Notes: generated from the sequence alone by a model not told the origin. DNA of 64,000 nt from Hyphomicrobiales bacterium (GCA_900466605.1 UBMU01000024.1:1-64000); one strand, 5' to 3'; shown: positions 19,701 to 25,001, numbered from the stretch's first letter. Numbers and translations are program-made.

Positions 19701-22520
19701 GATGGACGCCGTATCATTCACGCCGGTAATCTGGATCTGATAGACACCGGTCTTGCTGTCACCATCGGAGTCGGTCACGGTGAAGGGAACGGTGACGGTG
19801 GCAATTTCGCCGCCATTCAGCGAATCGAAGACACCAGCTTTGATGACGATTGCGCCGTTCTGATAGAAATAGTCCTCGGCATGGAGCGTCAGCGCGATGC
19901 CTGCCGCCGACGCCACGGTTGCGGTTCCCAGCACCACCTTGCCAGCGCCGTCCGCGCCGAAGTTGAACTGCTCGCCGGCCACCAGCTTGAAGGACATCAC
20001 GTCGTCCTCGCCTGCCGCACCTGTGAAGACGGCAGCGGTTGTGCTCCCTGTCAGGCTGACATTTGCGAGGTACGTGCCGGTGTTGTCGGAGCTATTGCCG
20101 ACTTCCTTGAACGTCAGCGTATTGGTGCCGCCGATCGCCGTAAGGTCGAGATCGATCGACTTCATCGAGGAGGTCGGCGAGTAGGTGTAGACCAGCTTGT
20201 TGTTCCAATAGACTTCCAGCCCCGAGGACACGGGATCCGGCGATCCTGCCTGGAAGCTCAACTTGTAGGTCTGCCCCTCGGCAAGCCCAGATATATCCTG
20301 GGAAATCGTTGTGTTGCCCGGCGACGATCCCATATCCACCATCGGCGCGCCATTGGATGTCGTCATGCCCAAATAGCCGCTGCCAACGCGTTCAAGCTGC
20401 ACGCTGCCAGTACCGTCGACCTTCCAGCCGATATCGGCGTTGGCCGCTCCGCCAAGAGGGCCACCCCAATCACTGTGCTGTTCCCAAGTGCCGGCCGCAA
20501 AATTGCCGTTGGCGAGCAGGTTGACCGCCTGGACGGCTCCGTTGATCGTCGGCACGTCGTCGTGGATATCGACCTGCACCGTGCCGGTGTTCCAGGCGGT
20601 CTTGTCGCCGTCACCGTCGGTCACCGCAAAGTCGAACACCAGGCGAAGGTCGTCGCTCTTTACTGGATGATCGATCGAGGCGAACTGCTTGTATTCATAG
20701 GCGCCGGTCGCCTGGTTGGCGGTCAGCGTGAAGACCACGGTGTTGCCGGCGGAGGCCGTCAGCGTGATCACGCCATTGACCGTCGTCGTCGTGTAGGTCA
20801 GCGCGACGCCGTGCGAGCTCAGTGGCGGATAGCTGTTCGAATTGTCCATGTCGATCGACGTGCGGAACGTCAGATCGGTCACCACCGCGCCGTCAGCACC
20901 GCCGTTGAACACCATCGTGCCTTTCGCCGACTGCGTCGCGAACACACCGTTGGTGCCGTCCTCCGTGATAATGACCGTGCCCGAATAATCCGCTGTCGGC
21001 GTGTCGTCGTTGACATCAACCGCGAACGAACCGTTCGCAGTATCGCCGTCGGCGTCGCTCGCCACGAAGTTGAAATGCAGGCCGAGCTGTGTGTTGCCGG
21101 TTTCAGAGTTCTGCGGATGATCGAGGGGCTGCAGCAGCGTGAAGCTGTAGGCGCCATTCGGAGCCGTCGGATCAAGCTTGACGACGAAGACTTCGGTGCG
21201 GCCCTCTCCTTCGCCGATGAAGCCGGTCAGCGTGTGGCCATCGGCGGAGATCGCGAACTGAATCGTCTGGCCATCGGACTTCAGACCGCCGAGTTGGTCC
21301 TGCGCAGTCGAGAACGTCAGATCGCGATGCGCGCCGGCATCGGCACCCCAGTGAATGCCGAGCGATACGTCGTGAACGCTTGCGTTGTTTCCTTCGCCGG
21401 AAAGCAGGTCGGACTCGTTGATCGCGCTCGGGCCAACACCGTCGCCGGTGCTCGGACCATCGTCGTTGATGTCGATCGAGGCGACGCCGGTGGCCTGGTC
21501 ACCGTCCTTGTCGGTGACGGTGTAGCTGAACTGAAGGCGAAGGATATCATTGACGCCTGCCTCGCCCTTGTCCGGGTGATCGAGCGGAGCGAATTGCGTA
21601 AAGGTGAAGGCGCCGGTTGCCGCGTTCGTAACGGTCAGGACGAAGACCGGCTGGCCATCGACACTGCCGGTGATCGTCAGGCCATCGACGGTGATGACGA
21701 CCGGCTTGCCGTCGGACGTCAGGTCAATGTGCGTCCCGTTCTGCGTGCCCTCGACCATGTTGAGCGAATCGGCAAGCCTGACCTCGGTGATCTCCCCGAC
21801 ATCAGCGCCACCGTCGAACCCGAATATGCCGTTGACGGTTTGTGTCTCGAAGCCGCCTTCTGTGCCTTCCGTTTCCGTCAGGCTGAGGTTTGTCGTCCGG
21901 TCAGCGGAAATGGTCGGCTGGTCATCGAACAATTCACGGCGCTCACCGAAACCGGGATCGGGCTGCTGCGTATCAGCCAGCAACTGGGCAAGCTGCAGCG
22001 GATCGTTCGGATCCTGCTGGATCGTGTCCTGGAAATCTGCGCCTGAGCTGGGGGCGGACGCGCTTGCCGTGTAGGAGCCGTCGGGGCCAGCCGCAACGTT
22101 GATGTTGTTCTGCTCGAGAGCGGCAATCACGGCCTGCTGCGGCAGCTCGACTTCGCCGAGCAGGAAGGTCGGCACGTGCAGAGCGCCGTTGACGATAACG
22201 ATCTCCGTTCCATCTGCCTGGACGAGCACGAGATTGTTGCCCTCGACGCGAATATCGTCGATCGAAACGTCAGCCGGCAGGTGGGCGACGTTGTTTTGAT
22301 CCGGGACGATTTCGCTCGGATGGGCGTTGGCAGCTACCACCTGCGGAGCCGCGGGCACGCGGTCGGTTTTGTCAGGCTGCTGGCTATTATCGGCCTGCGC
22401 GACCTCGACGCCCTGGCGAGCGGAAGTCTCAATACTTGCGTCTTCATGAATGTCCTGGCGGAAGTCGTGCGAGACGTTTTCGCTTGCAGTAGCGGAAATG
22501 CGCGGATCTTCGATAGACAT
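7731..22520 (-). CDS. giant RTX adhesin-like type I secreted protein (about 4,929 residues)
   Basis: The start is ATG at 22518-22520, ten bases after a GGGG, rather than an upstream TTG. Modules in order: a unique N-terminus (1-190) with a Val-Ala-Ala-Gly at 142-145; three T1SS-143-like repeats (about 193-655) ending in Asn-Asp-Asp-Gly-Pro-like motifs; a jelly-roll module (about 660-830); a long series of VCBS/cadherin-like repeats with Asn-Asp-Ala-Pro boundaries; a concanavalin-like module (about 2190-2395); two cadherin repeats; more VCBS repeats; a second jelly-roll (about 3375-3540); two tandem long repeats; RTX nonapeptide blocks with Gly-Gly-x-Gly-Asn-Asp (about 4004-4480); four EF-hand-like Asp-x-Asn/Asp-x-Asn/Asp-Gly loops (about 4625-4755); and a C-terminal type I secretion domain of the VC_A0849 kind (about 4794-4929). 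It is cysteine-poor and acidic, as expected of a calcium-stiffened surface adhesin. Exported probably by the nearby TolC/ABC/HlyD set. Confidence 0.93.
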   Translation of the reverse strand: MSIEDPRISATASENVSHDFRQDIHEDASIETSARQGVEVAQADNSQQPDKTDRVPAAPQVVAANAHPSEIVPDQNNVAHLPADVSIDDIRVEGNNLVLVQADGTEIVIVNGALHVPTFLLGEVELPQQAVIAALEQNNINVAAGPDGSYTASASAPSSGADFQDTIQQDPNDPLQLAQLLADTQQPDPGFGERRELFDDQPTISADRTTNLSLTETEGTEGGFETQTVNGIFGFDGGADVGEITEVRLADSLNMVEGTQNGTHIDLTSDGKPVVITVDGLTITGSVDGQPVFVLTVTNAATGAFTFTQFAPLDHPDKGEAGVNDILRLQFSYTVTDKDGDQATGVASIDINDDGPSTGDGVGPSAINESDLLSGEGNNASVHDVSLGIHWGADAGAHRDLTFSTAQDQLGGLKSDGQTIQFAISADGHTLTGFIGEGEGRTEVFVVKLDPTAPNGAYSFTLLQPLDHPQNSETGNTQLGLHFNFVASDADGDTANGSFAVDVNDDTPTADYSGTVIITEDGTNGVFATQSAKGTMVFNGGADGAVVTDLTFRTSIDMDNSNSYPPLSSHGVALTYTTTTVNGVITLTASAGNTVVFTLTANQATGAYEYKQFASIDHPVKSDDLRLVFDFAVTDGDGDKTAWNTGTVQVDIHDDVPTINGAVQAVNLLANGNFAAGTWEQHSDWGGPLGGAANADIGWKVDGTGSVQLERVGSGYLGMTTSNGAPMVDMGSSPGNTTISQDISGLAEGQTYKLSFQAGSPDPVSSGLEVYWNNKLVYTYSPTSSMKSIDLDLTAIGGTNTLTFKEVGNSSDNTGTYLANVSLTGSTTAAVFTGAAGEDDVMSFKLVAGEQFNFGADGAGKVVLGTATVASAAGIALTLHAEDYFYQNGAIVIKAGVFDSLNGGEIATVTVPFTVTDSDGDSKTGVYQIQITGVNDTASISGVAAGAVVEDGQLQANGLLSVKDIDHGENHFQTPSSLTGQYGIFSFNPATGAWNYTLNNGLAQSLGQGAHFNETLTVASADGTATQTITVTVNGTNDAPQLSAITGWTFKDTAGDDAFAPVVGQLQSSDVDVGDSATYGISGTGVVTGTFAGDYNIEKVGTYGTLYLNSATGAYSYVPNDDAIEALKKGATESFTLTVTDGAGASDSKTLTITLDGTNDTPVAVADTNMVREAGVGTLGDWKAEGNVLSNDSDRDAGDTKVVSDLKDADIHAFGVFVKNGDYGVLELNRNGSYTYILNNLDKNTNRLAQGETAHETFTYTVRDASGAISTTTLTIEIKGTNDAPSADFQYNTVKEGISTADSSVATGNLLNGASDVDHGAVLTVAGVDGKSNGSTGVAGDYGKLTWDASTGTYSYALDNTKASVQALAAGEVRYETFSFTIKDEWGATDTQTLKIKITGTNDAPVIADSHATGAVIEMGMDATGTARGVNSVSDTLAKTDVDSDDKPSNDNWSVVAGNGQTSSGQTGVVTAYGTFKVDQAGKWTYTLNDSSAATQGLALGETRTETFTVKVTDSHNASDTQTVTVTIIGSNDAPVLTTTNAGATLTEAPNTTGSNSEQKASGSLAFTDVDLNDVGHTATVTGVDATDTKSGLPSNLMSFFKIDSVTKAPGSTAGEIKWTFSAPDKAFDYLGANDHVTLKYTVLLNDGDGGKVSQVVTIVINGTNDAPVITGGSTSDWVVEHGYDWLGLPRGESTASGTLTKTDADLDDNSSNDSWSIAPRAGQVVDGSSVKGLYGSISVDANGKWTYTLDNTLASTQGLALNATASEKFDVTVTDAHGATATKTITVNILGSNDAPVIADSHATGSAIEAGVGTNGIATISDTLVKSDVDSDDNATNDSWGVGNPWLTTDNGKYGSLSIDQAGKWTYTLDNSRSDTQGLSAGKVVTETFQVWVTDSHGERDVQNVVITITGTNDAPVITGGTTSATVIEAGAGTNGDASESGTLTKTDVDSDDNSGNDSWSVVASGSQTQDGSSVKGVYGKLSVDQAGKWTYTLDNGLPATQALKNGDNKLETFTVQVTDSHGATDTQTVTITVRGTNDAPVANDDTFTASEDGVSSHASSANPLVVGNVLANDTDVDSASLSVTGISNVTVNTASGTGLTLSVASEGNGVYKIATNFGDAHMSVGSNGDVKIWSDSGEDPFKALGVNETATIKFNYTVSDGSSSDTASATITVQGSNDNPVAVDDTTLGGVATTYSDNFNNSGTDGWTFVKLSGNPSWSMSGGSLVERTDSSSNDGNGIALAPANSLPVGSKYYTIEVDGDPNTGNGNPKSNQALGVVFGYQDSTHYYRVYWKDFGTDYANQGSHRDLVLERVDGNQVTVLDIVDKANLGPNTIHFKVEVDGDGINVTVQGNGQPVVLHSSEIPALGGYGVYTDDNDDGIAYDNFTASTGGGPITTAEDTSLTIKAADLLANDSDVDGDTLNLVNVSGTSAHGGTVALNNGVITYNPAANYNGKDTFTYTVSDGHGGSATATVTVNVTPVNDAPAAVTLTGAISSIDENTVIGTGIKVATLGVVDDEQGTNKYSLSGADAASFEIKDGNLYYVGASPNFEAKSSYSVTVNVDDSTVGGSIDASANFTLNVNDVNEAPTAVTFSDVVASINENTAVGPDGIKVATLSIVDDALGSNGYSLSGTDAGSFAIKNGALYYVGTSPNFEAKSSYDVTVNVNDPAVGDPVDASKNFTLVINNVNEAPVGVNDENAVLENKTVVSSQSVLANDTDPDAGDTGHLAVGAIKGFNDGVAASVTAAGTVSHGKYGDLVIKADGTYQYTANALAAEVLPKGAQVDDTFTYAVKDPSGLTSTATLTIHVTGDNNIPLVGVISAVNDVNELADAHAQAVNVSGQLMVADFDVGDTETPSVTGATATWTGGALTPELAAALTNAAALTFGSSPISNGSVSFINWSYHPGAQSLDFLGAGQTITIKYDIQVSDGTTATPSSITVVIHGTNDAAVLAPVVANLTEADAPLSTSGQLTITDVDSAATFVAQTDVAGTNGYGKFTITAGGAWTYVANTAHNEFVAGQHYTDSVTVTSADGTTTTVTVDILGTNDAAVLTPVVANLTEGDTAAVISTSGKLTITDADSPATFVAQSDVSNPGGYGKFSIDTNGNWTYTANSAHDEFKAGHTYQEVFTVSSADGTATTVTVNIGGTNDAPETNAASGSGNEDASSISVALSGGDIDGSVASYQISDLPANGKLFSDAGLTTELHAGDTVSGSTVYFVPAANYNGTTSFHYAAVDNNGLADSTPATATIAVASVNDAPVITSNGGGDTAAITIDENTSAVTTVTATDVDSSQANLSYSLSGDDASLFQIVNGQLSFKNAPDFEHPLDKGGDNVYDVIVQVTDGDKVDTQTIAVTVRDVQENIAPVLTLSNSAYVLDQFNQQAYNGSDGTANWKTDWIEYGENEGNAATTGDVRVSNGALLLTDTDAEVDTFGDFVQRTVDLTGATQATLTFDYKRVSMESSDAIHVQVLNSSGNWVEVATVSGNGQDDAGYTTVTVNLSAYISSATTIRFYSNDDIDDGDKVFIDNVKIEYTTTPTFIEGGSAVAVVTNAAIADADANMSSATVKLTNGQAGDVLSIAGQATATGTIGGIAYSISGNTVTFTGSATKAAYEAAIEAVRFANSLENPNGADRTFQVVVNDGLNSNTATAIVHVTGVNDAPVNTVPGSAVTAAEETSTAITGLSVSDVDAGSSTLTTTLSVAHGTLTLVALGGASVSGSGTGTVTLSGTLDQINATLAGNNVSYKGDLNYSGSDTLTMTTSDGGNTGTGGVKTDTDTVSITVTPVNDAPVNTVPAATVAATEDTSKSITGLSITDVDAGSSIVTTTLSVQHGTLTLGAVGGGASISGSGSDTVTLSGTIAQINASLANNNVSYKGELNYNGADTLTMTTDDGGHNGSGGAKIDSDTVSITVGAVNDAPVVSNLVVTESGIKFTLADPDSSSFTLASPFATAFGSNPGLHVGDNTLTPTAQTSVLTGTLTVSDGALSDGVVKVILGTSGNNTGSSSLTASDGTPTAIYGFGGNDTLTGNSGADWLFGGDGDDTLDGNGGADTLSGGAGNDTFQLASGDWVAGESIDGGSGTDTITLTGGQNVDFTTGTISNVETLTGSSSNDNVTMSTQQFVGFSTINLGGNNGNGDSLTISVSGAADISASTPTILGVEALKIAGSTGDDNLTISAQQYAAFDSIDLKGGNDTLTVKVSGTTDLSTNSTTLAGVETLKLTGSAGDDTLTLTGAQMVALTSVDLDGGNDTLKLTTGFSDANDTELGGVDNVVLVNAGTLNLSHQSENLVVTGSSGNDTITGGSGNDTITGGAGRDALSGGEGNDTFNLANGDFANNESISGGNGTDTIVLTNTTTVDFTAGTLNSVEKLTGSAGSDTVTVSNSLSGFSSIDLGGGTTDTLKIGGGFTNSSDAQLQGIEKVTLTSSGVLNLSSQSENLIITGYSGIDTITGGLGNDTIISGSGSDTLTGGNGNDTFVFDKNDTGFDTIKDFTSGDTLKFLNFSLVNQLSVGGISNVVTVTTATVGNSQGDQSITGADLVIFNIAASSANSEAKVADLLQAQRNTFSGGVFALAYDANGKVALYYSSDADSGSTNTVKLVAVFDSLTSVTDVNAPKLTSHYTLLSSAIDPIILDLDHNGVALTTLDHGVQFDINADSHKDQIAWTAGSDGILAYDVDGNGKIDNGSEIFSPHFAGGSYVDGLAALSTLDSNHDGKIDAADEAFSKLTVWQDLNHNGITDSGELSSLSDHSISSISLDANASNSEINGQSILADGSYTLTDGSTGHFVEVAFDTTLGGSESGSNAYSLIGSDGDDILSGAGGMYTLTGGAGADTFVLDADALNDVKLADVITDYKASEGDTLDVSKLLDSLLGHQATEAEALASVKTTVSGADTVVSVNANGGWHDVAVLQNTTEAVKILFDDKHDTTTAPHVG
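7734..8140 (-). other. C-terminal type I secretion target domain of the adhesin
   Basis: The last 135 or so residues hold one more RTX-like turn, then the pattern Asp-Thr-Phe-Val-Leu-Asp followed by Val-Ile-Thr-Asp-Tyr-x3-Glu-Gly-Asp-x-Leu-Asp-Val-Ser and a Leu-Leu-Asp-Ser-Leu-Leu helix. This is the layout of the type I secretion C-terminal domain that the exporter reads first. Confidence 0.85.
8260..8650 (-). other. EF-hand-like calcium module of the adhesin
   Basis: Four loops of the type Asp-x-Asp/Asn-x-Asn/Asp-Gly occur within about 130 residues (Asp-Leu-Asp-His-Asn-Gly, Asp-Val-Asp-Gly-Asn-Gly, Asp-Ser-Asn-His-Asp-Gly, Asp-Leu-Asn-His-Asn-Gly). Such blocks often sit between the RTX repeats and the secretion signal and help the protein fold on reaching outside calcium. 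Confidence 0.8.
9080..10500 (-). other. RTX nonapeptide and beta-roll region of the adhesin
   Basis: Three RTX blocks (about 10340-10490, 9548-9650 and 9085-9205) of Gly-Gly-x-Gly-x-Asp-type nonapeptides are separated by stretches with recurring Leu-x-Gly-Ser-x-Gly-Asp-Asp and Asp-Leu-x-Gly-Gly-Asn-Asp-Thr-Leu, which look like irregular beta-helix turns. Calcium binding here is expected from the family. Confidence 0.85.
10785..11548 (-). repeat. two tandem long repeats in the adhesin gene
   Basis: Two consecutive units of about 125 codons are close copies. Each runs from an Asn-Asp-Ala-Pro boundary through Glu-(Glu/Asp)-Thr-Ser, Val-Asp-Ala-Gly-Ser-Ser, a Gly-Ser-Gly turn, an Asn-Asn-Val-Ser-Tyr-Lys-Gly strand and a Leu-Thr-Met-Thr-Thr strand. 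The resemblance is strong at DNA level, indicating recent duplication or gene conversion. Confidence 0.75.
14443..15060 (-). repeat. two tandem cadherin-like repeats in the adhesin gene
   Basis: Two units of about 305 bases repeat the order Ile-(Asp/Asn)-Glu-Asn-Thr, Gly-Ile-Lys-Val-Ala-Thr-Leu, Tyr-Ser-Leu-Ser-Gly-x-Asp-Ala, Leu-Tyr-Tyr-Val-Gly and Asn-Phe-Glu-Ala-Lys-Ser-Ser-Tyr. They are near-identical in protein and in DNA. Confidence 0.75.
16390..18330 (-). repeat. run of about five VCBS repeats in the adhesin gene
   Basis: Units of about 365-395 bases are bounded by Asn-Asp-Ala-Pro codons near 16400, 16770, 17130, 17515, 17915 and 18305. Most carry a shared core of Asp-Gln-Ala-Gly-Lys-Trp-Thr-Tyr-Thr-Leu (variants in one unit) and Thr-Asp-Ser/Ala-His-Gly/Asn. 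The DNA of the core is nearly the same in the best-matching units, so unequal crossing-over could change the length of the protein. Confidence 0.7.
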
Positions 22521-22530
22521 AACAAAACAA

Positions 22531-22549
22531 CCCCAATGTGAAACTGGGG
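22531..22549 (-). promoter_or_regulatory. hairpin overlapping the adhesin ribosome binding site
   Basis: In the mRNA a CCCCA arm, a nine-base loop and a TGGGG arm stand just before the ATG. The GGGG that serves as Shine-Dalgarno is the second arm, so folding would hide it. Whether this five-pair hairpin matters in the cell is unknown. Confidence 0.35.
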
Positions 22550-22863
22550 CCAATCAATTACGCAGAAGAACCAAAATCAATACTTGCAGGGGCTTCAGAC
22601 ATAGCCGGTTATGCATCCACCCAAAAATGTTTGAGGAAGAGTTAACAGGCAAGCCCTGAAGGTGGTCGGAAATGCTAAAATTCTAATAAAATTAATGAAA
22701 TACAAACGCGCCGGCAATCTGCCGCAGCCTGTTAAGGGCCCTCGATTCGACACTCGGGCTGCCTCCCGCCCCTGTCGGCAGCACGCCCGGAACCCGTCAA
22801 ACACAGTCCAGTGCGATACGGTGTCTGTCCGCATCGCGCTGGGCAAAACCAGCATTTCCGCGC
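22550..22863. other. intergenic, probable adhesin promoter region
   Basis: This stretch of about 310 bases upstream of the giant gene contains an AT-rich block near 22670-22700 that contrasts with the GC-rich surroundings. It should hold the adhesin promoter on the minus strand and the end of the VOC gene transcript. I could not assign -35/-10 boxes or a clear terminator. Confidence 0.4.
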
Positions 22864-23643
22864 CTATCGCGCAGGTGCCACCAAGCAGAAGAATGCGCCC
22901 TGCGGATCGGTCGCCTGGATGATCCAGCTGCCGCCGGGCACCTCAATCGGGCCGTTCAGCACCGTGCCGCCGCCAGCCTTGACGCGTTCGATGGCAGCAT
23001 CGATGGCCGGCACATTGAAATAATAGGCCCATGCCGGCATGGGGACGTTTGGCGGCTTCGTCATCATACCGCCAATGGGCGTGCCGCGCTCTGCGAAGAT
23101 TGTATAGGGCCCCATTTCGCCCATGTCGAAATCGTGATCCTTCGTCCAGCCGAAAAGCTTCGAGTAGAAAGCCATGGCCTCAGTACCGTTGCCAGCATAG
23201 AGCTCGTGCCAGCCGACGTGGCCCGGCGCGCCCATCGGAGCCGGAGGCGGCTGATTGTCCATCGGCAGCGGCGTCATGATGCAAATCACCGCGCCGTGCG
23301 GATCGGCGACGACTGCAAAGCGGCCGACCGTTGGGATATCCTCGGGTGGACGACGGACCGACCCACCGTTGGCGGCAAAGTCCTTGGCAGATTTATCGAC
23401 ATCATCGACCGCAACGTAGCCGGTCCAGTTCGGCGGGATGCCGCTGCCTGCCAGTTCGGCCGGAAAATCCATGAGACCGGCGACGCCAGCGCCGTTCGCT
23501 TCGAACACCGTGTAAGGTGGCAGATCCTGGATCTTCATATCATTCGTCGTCCACCCGACGACCTTGCCGTAGAACTCGGCTGCAGCCTTGGGGTCGGGGG
23601 TCATCAATTCGCACCATATGAATTTGCCGTGGGTTTCGGACAT
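22864..23643 (-). CDS. two-domain VOC (glyoxalase/bleomycin resistance fold) protein
   Basis: The product is 259 residues built from two VOC domains, about 1-125 and 135-259, each opening with a Trp-x-Glu-Leu strand and followed by a helix ending in Phe-Tyr-(Gly/Ser)-Lys and a Gly-Trp. It resembles the CFP30B-like group of double-VOC proteins, whose substrates are mostly unknown. The start at 23641-23643 is chosen because GGAG lies six bases before it; an upstream in-frame extension lacks such a site. It is last in a three-gene minus-strand unit with the DUF1579 and DUF899 genes, facing a MarR regulator, which suggests a response to a toxic small molecule. Confidence 0.82.
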   Translation of the reverse strand: MSETHGKFIWCELMTPDPKAAAEFYGKVVGWTTNDMKIQDLPPYTVFEANGAGVAGLMDFPAELAGSGIPPNWTGYVAVDDVDKSAKDFAANGGSVRRPPEDIPTVGRFAVVADPHGAVICIMTPLPMDNQPPPAPMGAPGHVGWHELYAGNGTEAMAFYSKLFGWTKDHDFDMGEMGPYTIFAERGTPIGGMMTKPPNVPMPAWAYYFNVPAIDAAIERVKAGGGTVLNGPIEVPGGSWIIQATDPQGAFFCLVAPAR

Positions 23644-23704
23644 CGTCTTCTCCATTTGGATTTGGACTTGCGATGAACGGCAGAACCGTTCTCTCCGCCC
23701 GCAG

Positions 23705-24172
23705 CTATTGCTTGCGGGTGTAGTGCGCTTCCATGAACTGCTTCCAGGAACCGTCGGGCTGCCTGGCAGCAGAATTGAACGTGCGGTGATCGCGATCGTG
23801 GAAGATGAGCTGCTCGCGATACTCGGCGAGTTCGTTTCCGCCGATGACATCGGGGCCCGTCGTATAGAGGCTCAAGGTCTTGCCGTCGTCGGAAACCTCG
23901 CCCTCGTAGACCCACATGTGGTCCATCATCGTCCCTATCCAAGTCCCGACATATTTTCCCTTTTCGGCGCTGTAGCCGAGAGTAAGCACCGTCGTTGCCG
24001 CGCCACCGCCCGGCATGGTGCCGGAGCCTTCGGCGACGAACCAGATGCCATGAAGCGACCGCACGATCTCCGTCCACGGTTCCTGTCCGGTCATGTCGGG
24101 TGCCGTCACATTCCATACGCCGACGAGGTCTTCCAGGAACTCGTGCTCCTTCAGAACTTTCGCTTGCTGCAT
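23705..24172 (-). CDS. DUF1579 family protein
   Basis: The product is 155 residues and matches the DUF1579 pattern: Leu-x-Gly-x-Trp at the start, a Gly-Tyr strand, Trp-Ile-Gly-Thr-Met-Met-Asp-His-Met-Trp in the middle and Tyr-(Arg)-Glu near the end, predicting a calycin-like beta-barrel. The biochemical function of the family is not known. A strong site (GGGAGAAGG) precedes the ATG. It lies 33 bases after the DUF899 gene and 61 before the VOC gene on the same strand. Confidence 0.82.
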   Translation of the reverse strand: MQQAKVLKEHEFLEDLVGVWNVTAPDMTGQEPWTEIVRSLHGIWFVAEGSGTMPGGGAATTVLTLGYSAEKGKYVGTWIGTMMDHMWVYEGEVSDDGKTLSLYTTGPDVIGGNELAEYREQLIFHDRDHRTFNSAARQPDGSWKQFMEAHYTRKQ

Positions 24173-24205
24173 CGTCCTTCTCCCTTGGGATGATGGTCGC
24201 AGATA

Positions 24206-24934
24206 TCAGTGACAGCAGGATGGCGCGCTCTTGGCCGGCTCGTATTCGTCGTGACGCTTGACGAAATCCATGGTCGCGTCTTCGTTGCGGCCCTTCGGCG
24301 CGCGATCGAGGATCATCAAGGTGCCGACCGCTTCTTCGAGGCCGCGGGCGTAGCTCGAGTAGGTATGGAAGATTTCGCCTACGTCGTTCTTGTAGAATGC
24401 GCTGAGACCGGGAAGCTCGTCATTGGCATTGGCCGGATCAATCGCCTCGAAATTGTAGAAGACCTTCTCCTTCGCCAGATCCTCCGGGCTGAAGGACACA
24501 TGGTAGTCGAAGTTGAAGCTGTTATCGAAGGACGAGACCCAAGGGAATTTCCAGCCCATGCGCTTCTTGTAAGCCTCGATCCCGGCGAGCGGCGCGCGCG
24601 AGACGGCGACCCAGGTGACATCATGGTTGTTGAGATGCGGCAGCGTTCCATCGACGTGATCCGACAGGAACGAGCATCCGGGGCAACCGGCCTCCCAATC
24701 GGGGCCAAGCATGAAATGATAGATCAAGAGCTGGCTGCGCCCATCGAAAAGGTCGGCGAGGCCTTTCTTGTCTTGCGGCGTGTCGAAGATGTAGTTCCTG
24801 TCAACCTTGACCCATGGCAGGGCCATGCGTTCGGCGTTGACCTTGTCCCTCAGATGCGTTGCTTCCTTCTCCTTGAGAAGCAGTGCACGGCGGGCCTCCA
24901 GCCATTCTTCACGGGAAACGACTTGGTTCTGCAT
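24206..24934 (-). CDS. DUF899 family thioredoxin-like protein
   Basis: The product is 242 residues. It has the family hallmarks: an early helix with Trp-Leu-Glu-Ala-Arg-Arg-x-Leu-Leu-x-Lys-Glu-Lys, Tyr-x-Phe-Asp-Thr, Leu-x-Asp-Leu-Phe-Asp-Gly-Arg-x-Gln-Leu, His-Phe-Met-x-Gly-Pro, and Gly-Cys-Pro-Gly-Cys-Ser-Phe with a CxxC pair in a thioredoxin-like context. A redox or peroxiredoxin-like role is often guessed but not established. The ATG at 24932-24934 overlaps the TGA of a short upstream reading frame (24934-24978). First gene of the unit facing the MarR gene. Confidence 0.85.
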   Translation of the reverse strand: MQNQVVSREEWLEARRALLLKEKEATHLRDKVNAERMALPWVKVDRNYIFDTPQDKKGLADLFDGRSQLLIYHFMLGPDWEAGCPGCSFLSDHVDGTLPHLNNHDVTWVAVSRAPLAGIEAYKKRMGWKFPWVSSFDNSFNFDYHVSFSPEDLAKEKVFYNFEAIDPANANDELPGLSAFYKNDVGEIFHTYSSYARGLEEAVGTLMILDRAPKGRNEDATMDFVKRHDEYEPAKSAPSCCH

Positions 24935-24978
24935 CACGTGCGCCCTCCTCCGGCGCGGTCGAGACGTGCTTGGTTCAT
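24934..24978 (-). CDS. possible 14-residue leader peptide
   Basis: The reading frame MNQARLDRAGGGRT begins seven bases after the start of an AAGGAG-like site (one spacer base only between GGAG and ATG in the tightest reading) and ends in TGA that overlaps the ATG of the DUF899 gene (TGATG). The arrangement would suit translational coupling. Its short length and the overlap with a GGAGG that may serve the DUF899 gene make this speculative. Confidence 0.25.
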   Translation of the reverse strand: MNQARLDRAGGGRT

Positions 24979-25001
24979 GCTCCTTTTTCTTGACCAATTA
25001 C

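Noticed and set aside
12123..22046. Very long plus-strand open frames opposite the giant adhesin gene (for example 18885-22046, 14013-16115 and 12123-13616)
   Set aside because: They are mirror frames of a GC-rich repetitive gene. Their proteins are Arg/Asp/Val-rich without known folds, and they lack ribosome sites.
491..22520. Assignment of a LapD/LapG module to the adhesin locus
   Set aside because: No transglutaminase-like protease and no LapD-type HAMP-GGDEF-EAL protein are present in the window; only the pseudo-GGDEF protein is.
22521..22553. Upstream TTG as start of the adhesin gene
   Set aside because: It adds 11 residues and has no clear Shine-Dalgarno, while the ATG at 22518-22520 has GGGG at a workable distance.
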